A DNA stretch of 64,000 bases, taken from Morchella semilibera. Its lineage: Eukaryota; Ascomycota; Pezizomycetes; Pezizales; Morchellaceae. The notes under the pieces were generated by a model, which searched no databases, was not told where the DNA came from, and saw only the letters and a program-made list of their open reading frames with translations. Numbering within the stretch: position 1 is the first letter of the stretch; every line of letters begins with the position of its first letter. Shown in pieces: positions 44,801 to 54,653 of the stretch. A program made the position numbers and the translations under genes. The stretch is taken from assembly GCA_009192285.1 (NCBI GenBank), contig CM018603.1:4500062-4564061 (forward strand), given 5' to 3'.

Positions 44801-46067
44801 AACCTTCGCCCCTGTAACTCGATATGATTCCCTACGACTTCTACTAGCACTAGCTGCACACAACGGATGGATACCACAACAAATGGACGTTAAATCAGCC
44901 TTCCTATACGGAATACTAAAAGAGGAGATATACATGGAACTGCCTGAAGGCTACAGGCAAGACAACAAGGTGTGTAAATTGCGTAAATGCATATACGGAC
45001 TTAAACAATCACCCCGTGAATGGTACGCTTGCCTAGCAGACTCCCTTCAACGGAAAGGATTTGTCCCAGCCAAATTCGACCCATGCGTGTTCATACATAC
45101 AAAACAACGACTATATATATCGGTGTATGTGGACGACATCATGATATTCGGACCCGATTCCCCATTAAGAAACAAAATCCGCAAATTACTCAAGGCAGAC
45201 TTCGAATGTACGGACCTCGGTAACTCGAAATACATACTCGGAATAGGAATAAATGTAACAACAAACGGAATCGAGCTATCACAAAAAGCCTACATTAACA
45301 AAATCCTCGAAAAATTCGGAATGACGGATTGCAAACCAGTTGGAATACCACTCGAACCAAACCTCAGCCTTCGGAAAGGAGAATCTGAAGATATGATCGA
45401 AAACCAAACGCAATACCAGTCAATAATCGGATCACTTATGTACGCCAGCATAGCTACTAGACCCGATATCACCCACACAGTTACAGCCCTTTCTCAGTAC
45501 TCCTCATGTCCAACAGAGGACCACCTACGAGCAGCAAAGCGAGTACTCCGATACCTCAACGGAACAAAAGACTGGACCCTGTTCTACCCAAAAAGAAATA
45601 CTAGAACACTCGATGGATTTACAGACAGCTCCTACGCCTCCAACCTTGATGACAGAAAATCGTTCTCAGGATACGTGTTCAGACTAGGAAAAGCAGCAAT
45701 ATGCTGCAGAAGTAGAAAGCAGGAATCAGTCGCAGTCTCAACAACAGAAGCCGAATACATGGCCCTGTCACTCGCTGCCCGACAATTGGTATGGCTGAAA
45801 AACGCCCTTACAGAATTACACCATAACTACCAATACTTCCTACACGCAGATAATACAGGTTCTATAGATCTGTGTCGAAACCCAAGAATACACGATCGAT
45901 CGAAACACATCGACGTACACTACCATTACACGAGAGAACAACTTGACATCGGAACCTTCGAACTCCTCTACGTCCCTACCGAAAACAATGTAGCAGACGT
46001 CATGACCAAAGGACTCCCCAAACCATCACACCATAAACTGTCGGAATTGATACGATGTGGCAAGTGA
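41871..46067 (+). CDS. gag-pol of the copia element
   Basis: 1398 residues in one open frame. In order: a copia-type gag domain (LEGENNYQGWARTWMRALRG), a zinc knuckle of spacing C-x2-C-x9-H-x4-C, an aspartic protease (WILDSGATSHV), the integrase zinc-binding region (WHQALGHPAT ... CSQC) and catalytic core (TDNGGEY, ESNGIAERFNRT), a Pro/acid linker, reverse transcriptase (QMDVKSAFLYG, YVDDIMIFG) and RNase H (STTEAEYMAL, DVMTKGLPKPSHHKL). The start is the first ATG after the leader. Gag and Pol are made as one polyprotein, as is usual for many copia elements. It looks whole. Confidence 0.95.
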   Translation: MSQSGEPAVTDPKGKTSDKVTSTPVTQIRFESLPKLEGENNYQGWARTWMRALRGAKYWKIVRPEFKVPAEGDSEYDEFLELDDIVMSHLVASVSKEHINLVQFSANSQEAWQNLKTKFDLVSPSTTVTLIKRFMKIQMNEGDDLKTFLDTFDDARKTLAQRCQSAQHQVAKTLKTLTDCDQTMAVLLLGSLPASLDNVVDNLQTKEGLTYEQLRIRLSSLHENKEPSTGNALHTRGPPPPAATNNKECTWCKKRNFSYKGHEYTDCRRLKEQNKDRKQKKGRRNQESASVVVNDSASTILMVRHDPSSPVSPWILDSGATSHVTPNQDQLTNVRPHTGYIRTADGTKHRVTGLGSASFDCLLPDGSRSSIILRDVLLVPTMGNIGLVSETTLDQKGFRTVSGGGNKVIRTKENKDVVWAKLDKGLWNVQLVSNTVRLVSYYDWHQALGHPATLENLYEDIKELPPKPKNFHCSQCALSKSTHKRPAPVKSTTKRPFELIHSDLSGQFSTESLGKSKYYMSFIDDYTRYSWIYMLRRKDDAKKAIRDFVTRMEKQYNTTVQKFRTDNGGEYINKDISDYFQHHGIVHELTPPYNPESNGIAERFNRTITTMVRCMIMDHPKLLWGEAYATAVYLKNRLPHSTLKGITPYEALKGTKPSIQHLQPFGKKCYVHIPEETRPPGSKLAPRAEEGIIVGYSDSNKIYRIWIRTKHRIIESRDVTFPPPDSGEASVPPVFIPSLLPYQTAPTDDGYESEDRPEDEPIPSTPPRKTHPGNFPETPERNKTPPPETPKGKQPELQPPPAPRRSDRIRKGIYDKKLEYMARKEEYERKITEIMKDYSDELAVLNDDPELEEDDRTMQIELAKDSLRTIREELDRLYSDVANEPPQYVRLISEPSTYNQAIKSEDRHLWEKAIQLEKDALDKAHTWDIVNRPTNRAVVKGKWIFKIKHNSDGTIERYKARYVAKGFTQVQYQDYDETFAPVTRYDSLRLLLALAAHNGWIPQQMDVKSAFLYGILKEEIYMELPEGYRQDNKVCKLRKCIYGLKQSPREWYACLADSLQRKGFVPAKFDPCVFIHTKQRLYISVYVDDIMIFGPDSPLRNKIRKLLKADFECTDLGNSKYILGIGINVTTNGIELSQKAYINKILEKFGMTDCKPVGIPLEPNLSLRKGESEDMIENQTQYQSIIGSLMYASIATRPDITHTVTALSQYSSCPTEDHLRAAKRVLRYLNGTKDWTLFYPKRNTRTLDGFTDSSYASNLDDRKSFSGYVFRLGKAAICCRSRKQESVAVSTTEAEYMALSLAARQLVWLKNALTELHHNYQYFLHADNTGSIDLCRNPRIHDRSKHIDVHYHYTREQLDIGTFELLYVPTENNVADVMTKGLPKPSHHKLSELIRCGK

Positions 46068-46074
46068 GGGGAAG
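46066..46074 (+). promoter_or_regulatory. polypurine tract of the copia element
   Basis: GAGGGGAAG abuts the 3' LTR, the standard position for plus-strand priming. Confidence 0.75.
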
Positions 46075-46368
46075 TGTTGAAATAAAGGCTTGGCATTGCA
46101 ACATCGGATATGTGGGAATAATAGTCATGTAATATGGGATGAGTCATAGATGGAAGAAGGATGATTAGGTAATCAAGGATCACGTGGACTAGAAAATTAT
46201 GTATATATAGAGTGACCAAAACCCATTACTGTCTCTGGAACTCTAGCGGCACAATCAGTAACTCTTTGCTATACTCTCACACTTCGCGCAACCTTTGCAC
46301 TTAAGATCACGTGTTCAAACCACACTCTCGTCTTAATACTGCTTCAACCACAAATCATTATTTGTTCA
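46075..46368 (+). repeat. 3' LTR of the copia element
   Basis: 294 bp partner of 41473-41766 with a single visible difference. Confidence 0.95.
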
Positions 46369-46373
46369 GAAGA

Positions 46374-47007
46374 AAGGGGTTGGTAAAGACATATATACCA
46401 GTAACCCTTTCGCGGAGGCTTCTTCGAAATAGTTCCGCGCTTTTAAGAACAGTCTCACGGGCTCATAAACGCGTTTTTGTTCCCGCCCCTCGGCCTCCGG
46501 AACCATCCTGTCCCACCATTGGTTTGTTGGTCCTAATCATGTTCTATCACTCGTCCTCGCGAGTGGCTGGGCTTGGGACCTGAAGCCACTGGCCCCATAG
46601 GAGGGTGTCTCTTTCTCTCTTCCAACAGTGATAGCTGTCCGTAGGTCGTAATGGATGTGTAATTTAGAATATATGTAGATCGCGGGATAATAACCAACCC
46701 AGCCATCAGACGAGGGCCACCCGGGCCAACAAAGGCCCTCACACTGTTTTGACTCTCACCATATCTCAGCAGTATCTATCGATAATATCACTGTCCCCAT
46801 CAAGCTGGCTCCAAACCCATGGAGGACTTTGAAAATTTGGTATAATGAATTATAATTCACCGGGAAACACAGCTCTCCTAAATTTAATATATTAAACCAT
46901 AGTCATTCTCTACCAGTTGTACACTCCTAAACTCTCCTACTCTACATCAATGTACGTCAACATGGACGATGAGCAGGAGCCAATCTCCAACCAACCCCTC
47001 CGGCTAT
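46374..47007. other. intergenic region
   Basis: No gene supported; short frames only. Confidence 0.4.
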
Positions 47008-47402
47008 TCATCCTCCCCCGGTCCGCCCCCTCCGCACTTCCGCCTCCCACATGAAGTCTAGTAGCTCCTTCTCTCCCTCTTTCAACCAAACCAACGCATT
47101 CCTAACCTCCCAATACAATCCATGCAACTCATTTGATAGCCGCAGCCGCTCTACCGTCAGGCCAGGACCTGAGTTGGTGAGCCTGTTGTATGCCAGTGCG
47201 ACCTCTCCCTGCAGGCGGTGGAGTGACCAGGTATTGTGCTGCTGTGCATACTGGAGGGCGGCAATGCGGGTGAGTAGCTGGGTGTCTGTGAGGGTAGCGA
47301 TGGCCGTCAGGCTGGTTGTTATGACGAGGACGCTGCCGGGGTGTTAGGATTAGCCATGAGGGTGATGGAATAAGGCCAAGCTTACAGAGCTCCCGTATTC
47401 AT
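47008..47402 (-). CDS. small two-exon family member
   Basis: Exon 1 is only 17 nt (47402-47386, MNTGAL up to two bases of codon 6). A 53-bp intron (47385-47333) with GTAAGC donor, CTAATCCTAAC branch region and CGGCAG acceptor follows in phase 2. Exon 2 runs 47332-47008. The product is 113 residues: a Thr/Leu-rich start, ALQYAQQHNTWSLHRLQGEV, ALAYNRLTNSGPGLTVERL (the family block with SGP for SGY), then LRLSNELHGLYWEVRNALVW and an acidic helix KEGEKELLDFMWEAEV with a basic/Gly end. The family order is complete. No signal peptide. A TATAAAG-like box (47581-47587 on the minus strand) lies about 180 bp upstream. Confidence 0.75.
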
Positions 47403-47580
47403 AGTTGGGGCGAGCGCTGAACCTCGGATAGTATTTTGGGCTTGCAAATCCTTTTTCTTGAGATGGGTAAAGGCGAGCGATGTGGTCGTAGTATGCGGCG
47501 GGTAATAGAGGCGTGGTGTCAGTTTCCTCCTAGACAGGCCCAGGAGGTACTGAGTGGCGTAGTATTTGGGCTCCCTGGCC

Positions 47581-47587
47581 TTTATAG
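47581..47587 (-). promoter_or_regulatory. TATA-like box of the gene at 47402
   Basis: Minus strand CTATAAA followed by GGCCAGG, about 180 bp before the ATG. Confidence 0.35.
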
Positions 47588-48565
47588 GGTAGTACGGTAT
47601 GTATGTTATAACTGGAGGATTGAATAGACTACATGTAATTTATTTAATTGCGTAAAAAGCTACCTTACCTCTATCTCTGGATATTTAAAAAGGGAGATCT
47701 ACTCTAGAGAGCCCTAATAACCACTCATAAATACCAGTTTCGTAGCACTGCCACTAAATACCAGCATATACAAGTACACGTGATCTACCAGGACACCGTT
47801 TCCCAACCCATGCTACAACCTTAACATAATATTTCAGGATCCGGCATATCTACTATAGTAAGCTGCGCTGAACCTCTACACGGGCAACCTAGGCCCTCTA
47901 TAAACATTATGTAGCTATTCTCTACAGAGGTGGTTGAGACAGCGAGGTGCACGATCACGTGGGCCATGCTCCCACTAGCGCAGGCGATGCCTTATAGGGC
48001 GTCATCCATTTGATACGATGGGTGAGGTTGTAGATGCGGGAAGTGGGCCATAGGAGGGTGCTTAGTTTGCACTGGAGCTCTTATTTTGGTAATTTCCTCT
48101 GGGGGTCGGTACTTCGTGGCCCACTGGTGATACCTTGTGTACGTGGGAGGTGGGGTTAGACGGGGGGGAGCGCTATATATGTTTCTGTGGATCTTCAACT
48201 ACATATATGGTATGTACGTACACAACAAGGGATATTCTAATGACGTATATCTAACAGAAATCCTATATCCACCAGGTCGCGCGGGGAAAAAATAAAATTA
48301 GGTATAACCACAATTTATTGGAGATTGGTCTTAATTAGGCGCTTTTCTCCCGCACCATCGTTCGGTCTATACGAGTCTTCATGGATATAGTAGTTTCTAG
48401 CTAGTTACTATTCCTAGGATTCCTAGACCCTCTAGCGTTCTTATTTCTCCCCATAACCACGCCTCCCAACCCTCGCTGCCAGTCTTGCCTCAACTGTTGG
48501 CTTTCTTGCTTTAGCAGCCGACTCGTCAGCAATATCATTCCACTCCTTCGATATTTCTGCACCAA
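47588..48565. other. intergenic region
   Basis: AT-rich, with no supported gene or repeat. Confidence 0.4.
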
Positions 48566-49137
48566 TCATTGCGTTACCTGCAGTCTCAGCTGCTCTAGCG
48601 CTGCCTTGCGTGCCACAGCGCCTGACTCCCGTGCTGCAATCTCGGCCTGTTCAATAGTGTACTCGGCCACTACCTCAATATAGCTTACCCCAATCACCGC
48701 ATCCTCTTCACCCTCCTTGGCGACGCGTGCCCACACTCCCGCTACCTCCGCAGCCTCAACCGCAGTGAATGGTGCCCTGTACTCCATCCTCTCAATCACC
48801 TCGACTAATTGGTACCATTCAACGCTATTTGCACCCCTTTTCCACATCACAGAAGTCTATCCCCCTCCTTCTCCAATCTCTGTATCTCACTCAAAGGCTC
48901 CAGCTGTCTCTTCGTAGGATGAAGCTCGCGGGGACTGTAGTAACCACTGTTGTCAAGCTCAACCCTTGCGAGAACAAGCTTGGCTTGGACCCAATAAGCG
49001 TCTCGGTTCGCTCTGCTGATCTCCCTTTTGCAGGTGTCCACTCGGTCTGTGATCCTGTCGCGGGACCAGTCAGCGTAAGCGGAGCGATACTCAGCCGCGG
49101 TAAAATCAGGTTTCTTGTGTCTGCCGGAAGCCGCCAT
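48566..49137 (-). pseudogene. longer family member split between two frames
   Basis: From ATG 49137 the first frame reads MAASGRHKKPDFTAAEYRSA ... WVQAKLVLARVELDNSGYY, a textbook family block, then QLEPLSEIQRLEKEGDRLL and a TGA at 48849-48847. A second frame overlaps at that TGA (TGATG) and continues to 48566 with ANSVEWYQLVEVIERMEYRA, VWARVAKEGEEDAVIGVSYI and ARESGAVARKAALEQL. The second part aligns with the C-terminal half of the 19.6-20.3 kb gene, so both parts belong to one ancestral protein. A one-base frameshift near 48,850 is the simplest reading. An alternative 86-nt intron would join the frames but would remove conserved helix residues. A 50-bp 5' UTR intron (49194-49145, GTAAGC donor, CTAAC branch, TTAG acceptor) ends seven bases before the ATG. 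Confidence 0.65.
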
Positions 49138-49262
49138 TGTGATACTAAGTATGTTAGCCATATTTCAAAAGGCTGTCCTCTTAGGCTGGCTTACACTACA
49201 GGACTAGATCGCAAAATCCCAGAAATAAAGGTGTTTGTCGTGATTGCTGGACCTGATGTTAC

Positions 49263-49532
49263 TTATGTTCGGTCATTACGGGCAAAAGGGGAAGGTGAGA
49301 GGATGATGTTGGGTTCTTCAAGTCTGGGAGGTGTAGCGGAGGTTGGCGGAACCGATAGTTCGGGGCCGCCAGCAAGCGTAAACAATATCATGCATACCGC
49401 ACTACATTCATGCACCATTCCAAATACATGCGGATACAGGATTTCGTTATCCAATATGTAGTCTCTGAACCAGTACAAACCCCGAACAATGATGAGACCC
49501 AAGAACCAAGTCAAACAAATTAAGCAACCCAT
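49263..49532 (-). CDS. possible small hydrophobic protein
   Basis: 89-codon frame from ATG 49532 with a hydrophobic N-terminal helix (LICLTWFLGLIIVRGLYWF), a second hydrophobic stretch (VHECSAVCMILFTLAGG) and a Pro/Ser tail. It could be a small membrane protein or a remnant of a larger one. It lies just upstream of, and in the same orientation as, the 49.1 kb family gene. No relative is recognised. Confidence 0.3.
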   Translation of the reverse strand: MGCLICLTWFLGLIIVRGLYWFRDYILDNEILYPHVFGMVHECSAVCMILFTLAGGPELSVPPTSATPPRLEEPNIILSPSPFARNDRT

Positions 49533-49539
49533 GAAGGAA

Positions 49540-51695
49540 ATTCATTAGGGATGTAAACCTCAAACACGATGAAACTGGGTTGAGCTCTGTTTGACACTGC
49601 CCCCCTATAACATCTAATACACTTCCTCAACCCTCCACAATCCTCCCCCCTTAGCCTTTTCTATGTTCTACCTCCTATGTTCTATTTGATTATTGCATGC
49701 CAACCTATTATGGGATTTATGCGGGAATTTACTCACAGGCGGTTTAGGTTTCGGTTTGAACAACAAACTGTTTCAATGAAAAAATCGTTGGGGAAGGCTC
49801 TCGGGGGGGGGGGGGGTTCTGGGGTTCTGGGGGCACCTAATAGTCTGTATATCTGAGAGAAGTGCAGGATAGACCCCGGGCTAGGGCATTATGTATTCTT
49901 CTATGATGAGATGGTGTACATGGCCTTCTAGATCAGGGTATGGAATATATTGTATATTAAAGTTCATTCTCTATCAATAATCTGGTATTAGAAGGTAATC
50001 TCGCCTTTTGAGAGAAGAGTTTTCAACTCGCACCAGAAAGGTGAGCAATATAAACAGGAATACCAGACTTCAACATCTGAGCTCCAGGCTAATATGCGCA
50101 GAGGGAGGGTTGAACAATTTGGGACATTCCGTAGGAAACGTCCCCCGCGGTCCTACTGCCCTGTCTTCCCGGCCCTGCTCATGGGTTGCATGACCTATCT
50201 TCACACTCTTGTAACATATTACGTTGCCACGTAGACCTCACGAATACGGCGAGCTTCAGAGCCACCCATACTGAAGTTCTGGCATAAGAAAGAACCTCGT
50301 AGCCTACTATACTACCCCAGATTCTCAATGGCTCGGATCAGTATAATCCCAATGTCATATCTTACCAACTGCTATCTGCTCAGGAAGTTATGGAACCGAA
50401 TGATATTTTGAGACTACTAGTGCGAGCCGGGGAAGATATCCTCCCTATAATGATTATAGCAAGGTCTAGGCCACTACGATATTATATGATTACTGCCCCT
50501 CTGCCGTGCCAAATATTGTTGTAACAGCGCAGCTCAATTTCCCTTTGTGTTAGAGGTAGACATAGCATGATTCGATTCGCTGCCGCAGTCAATATTATGA
50601 TATTTTGTAATCTGACTATAGAAAGGACTGAACAATACGAGACTTGATGGATCAATCGGTTACATCACTATTGACAGGCCCTATATACTAATATGTGAAA
50701 CATAGTGTGTCCTTATGATAATGACATATGTACTGGAGGATACATGTAGGCCTAGGCGCAATGATTGTCTCCTAGGCATAGAAGCAACACACATTACAAC
50801 ATGATATATCATACCATAGTCGACTGGTATCTTATGTTCCTGGAATTGTTCCGGAGCATCAATCTCGGTCCTTTTTTCTCTTTCTTGGTTCATTACATGT
50901 AATTCCATATATCTAGGTTAAAAGAAGCAAATGAGCGTCGAATTGGGCGCCAAGTCCCTACGGCATGACATCCATGATATTATCGATACAGGTAAAATCT
51001 ATATCCCATCTATTATTACCTAAAGACCACCACATCGTGCTTTACTTACTTTATTACTAGAGAATTTTGCCGATACATATCACAATACCATACTACCGAG
51101 AACCCTAATACGATTTGGCTACATCGTAAGACTGATTTAAGACCACCGCTCTCATGTTCTCCGCCTAGGTTTAATTAAATATGGCCTGGAGAACAAATTC
51201 CTTTTAAATCGTCATAGGGAGACATAGCCACCCCGCCGTGTTGCGTATATCAAGAGAAATATATCTCATGGTCAAGTTCATAGAAGTTCTGTTCCAGTGG
51301 ATACGTAATCTCTATCTTCCTTTTGCAAAATTACAATTTAGGACCGCGTTAGTACACTCAATATCACCGCAGAGTCTACACCTCCCTCCAAATGCTTTTA
51401 GATTCTGCAAAAGAATCAATACGCGTCAGGGCCAGCAATTGATAACTCTACGTATGCGTTCCAAGGAACGCTTTATCTTCTCTAGCATTAGTATTAGGCT
51501 CACAGCTCGGTTCCCTGCGGAACCAATAACAGGTACTGCCCGTCGATATCATGGTAGAGGATTTAATACTATTCTTAATTTCCAGGGGATGATCCTCTTA
51601 TTCCCGCCCAGTGCCGAAGAGAGGTAGAAGTGAAATGCTTATACCTGTATCCACACTGTTTTTATCTAACTACATATTCTTTCCTTTCTTATTTT
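49540..51695. other. 2.1-kb gene-poor stretch
   Basis: AT-rich; a G-run of about 14 lies at 49,803-49,816. Short frames only (the longest, 51,238-51,627 plus, starts at TTG and looks random). Confidence 0.4.
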
Positions 51696-52181
51696 TTATT
51701 TATGTTCATTGCTTTCCCACCCCTTGCCCTCCTCGTCCTCGGTTGTCTGGACTTCGCCTTGTTCCCCTGCCCCCACCTCACGCTCCTCCCCGTCAGCCTT
51801 ACTCTCCTCATCAGCGCTTTCCTTAGCCATCCTCTCCTGTTCCTCCGCCACCTCAATGAGCTGCATATCCCACTCTTTCCAACACTGCTCACTTCCCGAA
51901 GCCAGGCCAAGAGCTGCGGCCATGCGTATCCTATGGCATTCGATCTCCCTGAGTAGTTGCTTCATCTCGGGCGTAACCTCTGTGGGCAGGGTGATGCCAC
52001 GGCGGTATCCAGTCTCAGCCAGCTTGGCCCGGATAATGACGAGTTGTCCTTGCCTCTCATTATAGACGTGCATCTCGCTTGCCGCGCGTTGCCTCAACCA
52101 TGCAGCGGGTGGAAGGGTAGCAGGTGGACTCATGGTGGGATTGGAGGCAGGAACGAAGGGATTCATTTTTTGCTTGGACAT
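51696..52181 (-). CDS. small protein, clear family member
   Basis: 161 residues from ATG 52181 (a second ATG at 52166 is also plausible because the TATA-like CATATACAGCCC lies only about 20 bp before the first). Layout: a Pro/Ser-rich start, WLRQRAASEMHVYNERQ, the block QGQLVIIRAKLAETGYRRG, then LPTEVTPEMKQLLREIECHR, a helix WKEWDMQLIEVAEEQERM and a long Glu/Asp/Lys-rich tail of about 45 residues. It is one of the best-preserved examples of the family and can serve as a reference member. No signal peptide, membrane span or catalytic motif. Conserved charged helices suggest a protein-protein or regulatory role, but that is a guess. Confidence 0.8.
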   Translation of the reverse strand: MSKQKMNPFVPASNPTMSPPATLPPAAWLRQRAASEMHVYNERQGQLVIIRAKLAETGYRRGITLPTEVTPEMKQLLREIECHRIRMAAALGLASGSEQCWKEWDMQLIEVAEEQERMAKESADEESKADGEEREVGAGEQGEVQTTEDEEGKGWESNEHK

Positions 52182-53535
52182 GTCAGTCAGGGGCTGTATA
52201 TGTCAGGGGAAGAGGGTGGAATACATTATTGAAATTGAACCCTCCCTTCTAAATCACACTGATGGAGGTAGTGTTGAACCGAACCTTAGTTATCTTGACG
52301 AAACAGATTTTGTTAGGTCACTACTTGTCGTATATCATTGAATACATGTTTTTTTGGACAAGGGTTTGTGTGGTGTGACTGCACTTTACGGCATTGTGCT
52401 CACGGGTTGAACTTTATTAGGCATTAGCCCTGTATTACATCTATATATCCTCTTATTGGTTATCGAATATGGTAGTCTGTAAGCCCGGGTATGGTTAGGG
52501 GCCTGGAGAAGACGGGGTTGGCTTTTTCAAGGGGGGTTTTGACTCACGCCTTGTTTTTTGTTATAAGCCATCAACCACTTAGATTGGGTACATTCTATAT
52601 ACTTTAAACTCCGTTTATGAACATAACTGGTATCGCTACTAGATACGTATCTGCGGATACGGAGAGACATGCCGTAGATGAGGGGGGGAAACAGCATATG
52701 ATGTTGTTAGACCTGGTGACAGTACTCAAAATCTAGGCTCCCAAACCCAATATACTCTTCTACTCATACAATCCTTCCACCAGCTCACCCACCTTAATCC
52801 TTCTTTCACCTTGGAGGGGTTGGTCAGCTTTTTTGTAGGATGGTAGTCTCATGGGTTGCGTTCCTTTATCTCTATAGACTACAGTCTTCCCCCTCCTCCG
52901 TACTACGTTTGAGCCAACCTCTTAAGTCACCCCCACACGTACCGCAGATTTTCTATATATTCGTTCTTCCCCGTTGCCCGAAACGAGTTTTCCGTTGAGG
53001 ATATCTAGGTACTAATCTATTGATATACCATCTCTTGGGACCGGTCGAAGGAGCTGGTATGCAGGGCGTGGAGAAATCTGGCAAATGCTAGCGGGTGCCA
53101 CAGCGACATAAGGACATGATCTCGTACGGTGTCGTCTCGATATTATTGCTTTCCATTTGTAACCCCTCAAGTAAGGTATAATGCGGACTAAACCCTGGGT
53201 TATGGTCGGTACTTGTGTTCCGTGCTCTTCCATGGTAGCTCCTTGCAGCACCTGTTTCATTCTCTCACTTGTTGCAGATCATAGGGGTAGGCACATACAC
53301 CGAGAATAGTAGTAAACTTTGTATAGAGGTATATAGACTATAGCGGTAAGACCTGTACATCCCACGTAACCCCATATCCATCGCAAGAGTTTGCTTCCAT
53401 ATGCAATCTGTTGCCCGCTGAAGTCACACAAAGGGAAATTGAATATCCACTAAGCATGCCATAATTCTCGTCAGTGCTGATGCTTCCCGAAGCGCGAAAG
53501 TAGTGGATGAGAAGCACCTACATACCCCAAGGGCC
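52182..53535. other. intergenic region
   Basis: No gene supported. The frame at 53,012-53,260 (minus) has no start context or domain. Confidence 0.4.
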
Positions 53536-53886
53536 CTAAGCTGTATCCGCCCTCTGCTCCCCCCCTCTTTCCCTCTCCACCGTCTCAATTTCGAGTAATG
53601 CCAAGTCTTTCCACCATCTGTCCAGCTCGCTAGCCTCAGACCAGGTGACATCCATCCAGTATTGCTTTTGCTGGAGGTGCTCGATGAGCATTATCATCTC
53701 TTCCGTGAGGTCCCCCATCTGGGTTGTAACTTGACAATAGCCACTGTTTGTGAGTGCTGCTCTCGCTAGCACAAATTCCCCAAAGACGAGATTGTAGATA
53801 TCCATGACCTCTCGAACCTGGTTCCTCATATCGGTGATGCGGGCCGCCACTCTGGCGGCGCGACTCTGGGCATTTTGGGAGCTCAT
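53536..53886 (-). CDS. small protein, clear family member
   Basis: 116 residues from ATG 53886. It opens MSSQNAQSRAARVAARITD, an Arg/Ala-rich helix. The block VFGEFVLARAALTNSGYCQ follows, then GDLTEEMIMLIEHLQQKQYW, the last helix WWKDLALLEIETVERERGGE and a short acidic end. Here the C-terminal W(K/R)DLxLLExE signature is at its clearest. No intron or signal peptide is visible. A copy of the 14-bp motif CATCAGATATCACT lies 173 bp upstream (54059-54072). Confidence 0.8.
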   Translation of the reverse strand: MSSQNAQSRAARVAARITDMRNQVREVMDIYNLVFGEFVLARAALTNSGYCQVTTQMGDLTEEMIMLIEHLQQKQYWMDVTWSEASELDRWWKDLALLEIETVERERGGEQRADTA

Positions 53887-54653
53887 TCTTGACGACTGTC
53901 GTATTTGCTCGAATGCTGTGTGTTTCTGGAGTGGTGTATAGCTATTGGAGCGATGTAAGGTAGGGTGTGTTCCTTGAGGCCGGTTGTTGGCGATGAAATG
54001 GTGTGATGTTTGTTGGCCTGGGTAACAGGGGCACAAGAGAAAGCAACGCCAAGTGCATCATCAGATATCACTGAGTGCCTCCCTACTAGCCCCTGTTGCA
54101 TGTAGTAGATGACGTACCCAGCGGTCGATCCATAGTCCTGTAAGTTAAACAATCTAGTCAGTACATCCACGTCCTCTTCATAGCTATACTATGTTTTTAT
54201 TAATCCAGTGGCCGAGGGTGTATGTGCCTAGTTCTAGTCCCCTTATCACTAGAATTATACACCGGAACATTTATTTCACGCACAACAGCAGCTTGTACAC
54301 CTTTTGGAAATCCCCAAGAGAAACTTAAGCTGTCTCTCGGGTTAGGTCCTCCAACCCCAGATGTCGCGTAAACAAAGATTGTTTAAAGGCTATCGGCTAA
54401 TTTAATATGATTATTCAAGTGTATGAGCTATATTCCGGCATGGAATGGAGACCTAAGAGATTTACTGTCCTCATATTTTCCTCCCATTGTGACAACCTGA
54501 GTTAGATCTAATGTATCCCTTCATTGGTACGCTCCCCTATCTTAAACCATTCGCTACCACTGCATACACAAAGAAGGAAAGAGGAAACCGCGAACACGCC
54601 AACACCCCAATCGCATAAGTCCTCTAGGATACAATATCTGTCTTTATGGGTCT
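53887..54653. other. intergenic region
   Basis: Upstream region of the 53.9 kb gene; includes the CATCAGATATCACT copy at 54059-54072. No other gene seen. Confidence 0.4.

Larger units (their letters stand above)
41468..46373 (+). mobile_element. Ty1/copia LTR retrotransposon (with target duplications)
   Basis: Complete element on the plus strand: LTRs of 294 bp at 41473-41766 and 46075-46368, flanked by the target duplication GAAGA (41468-41472 and 46369-46373). One long frame encodes gag and pol, with integrase before reverse transcriptase, which defines Ty1/copia. I find one difference between the LTRs, so insertion was recent. It looks whole. A primer-binding site follows the left LTR and a purine tract precedes the right one. 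Its A/T-rich codon use differs from the neighbouring host genes. Confidence 0.97.

Noticed and set aside
47051-47347. 98-codon plus-strand frame
   Set aside because: Lies opposite the spliced minus-strand family gene, whose splice sites and family motif are far better evidence.
51238-51627. 129-codon plus-strand frame
   Set aside because: TTG start, basic random composition, AT-rich surroundings.
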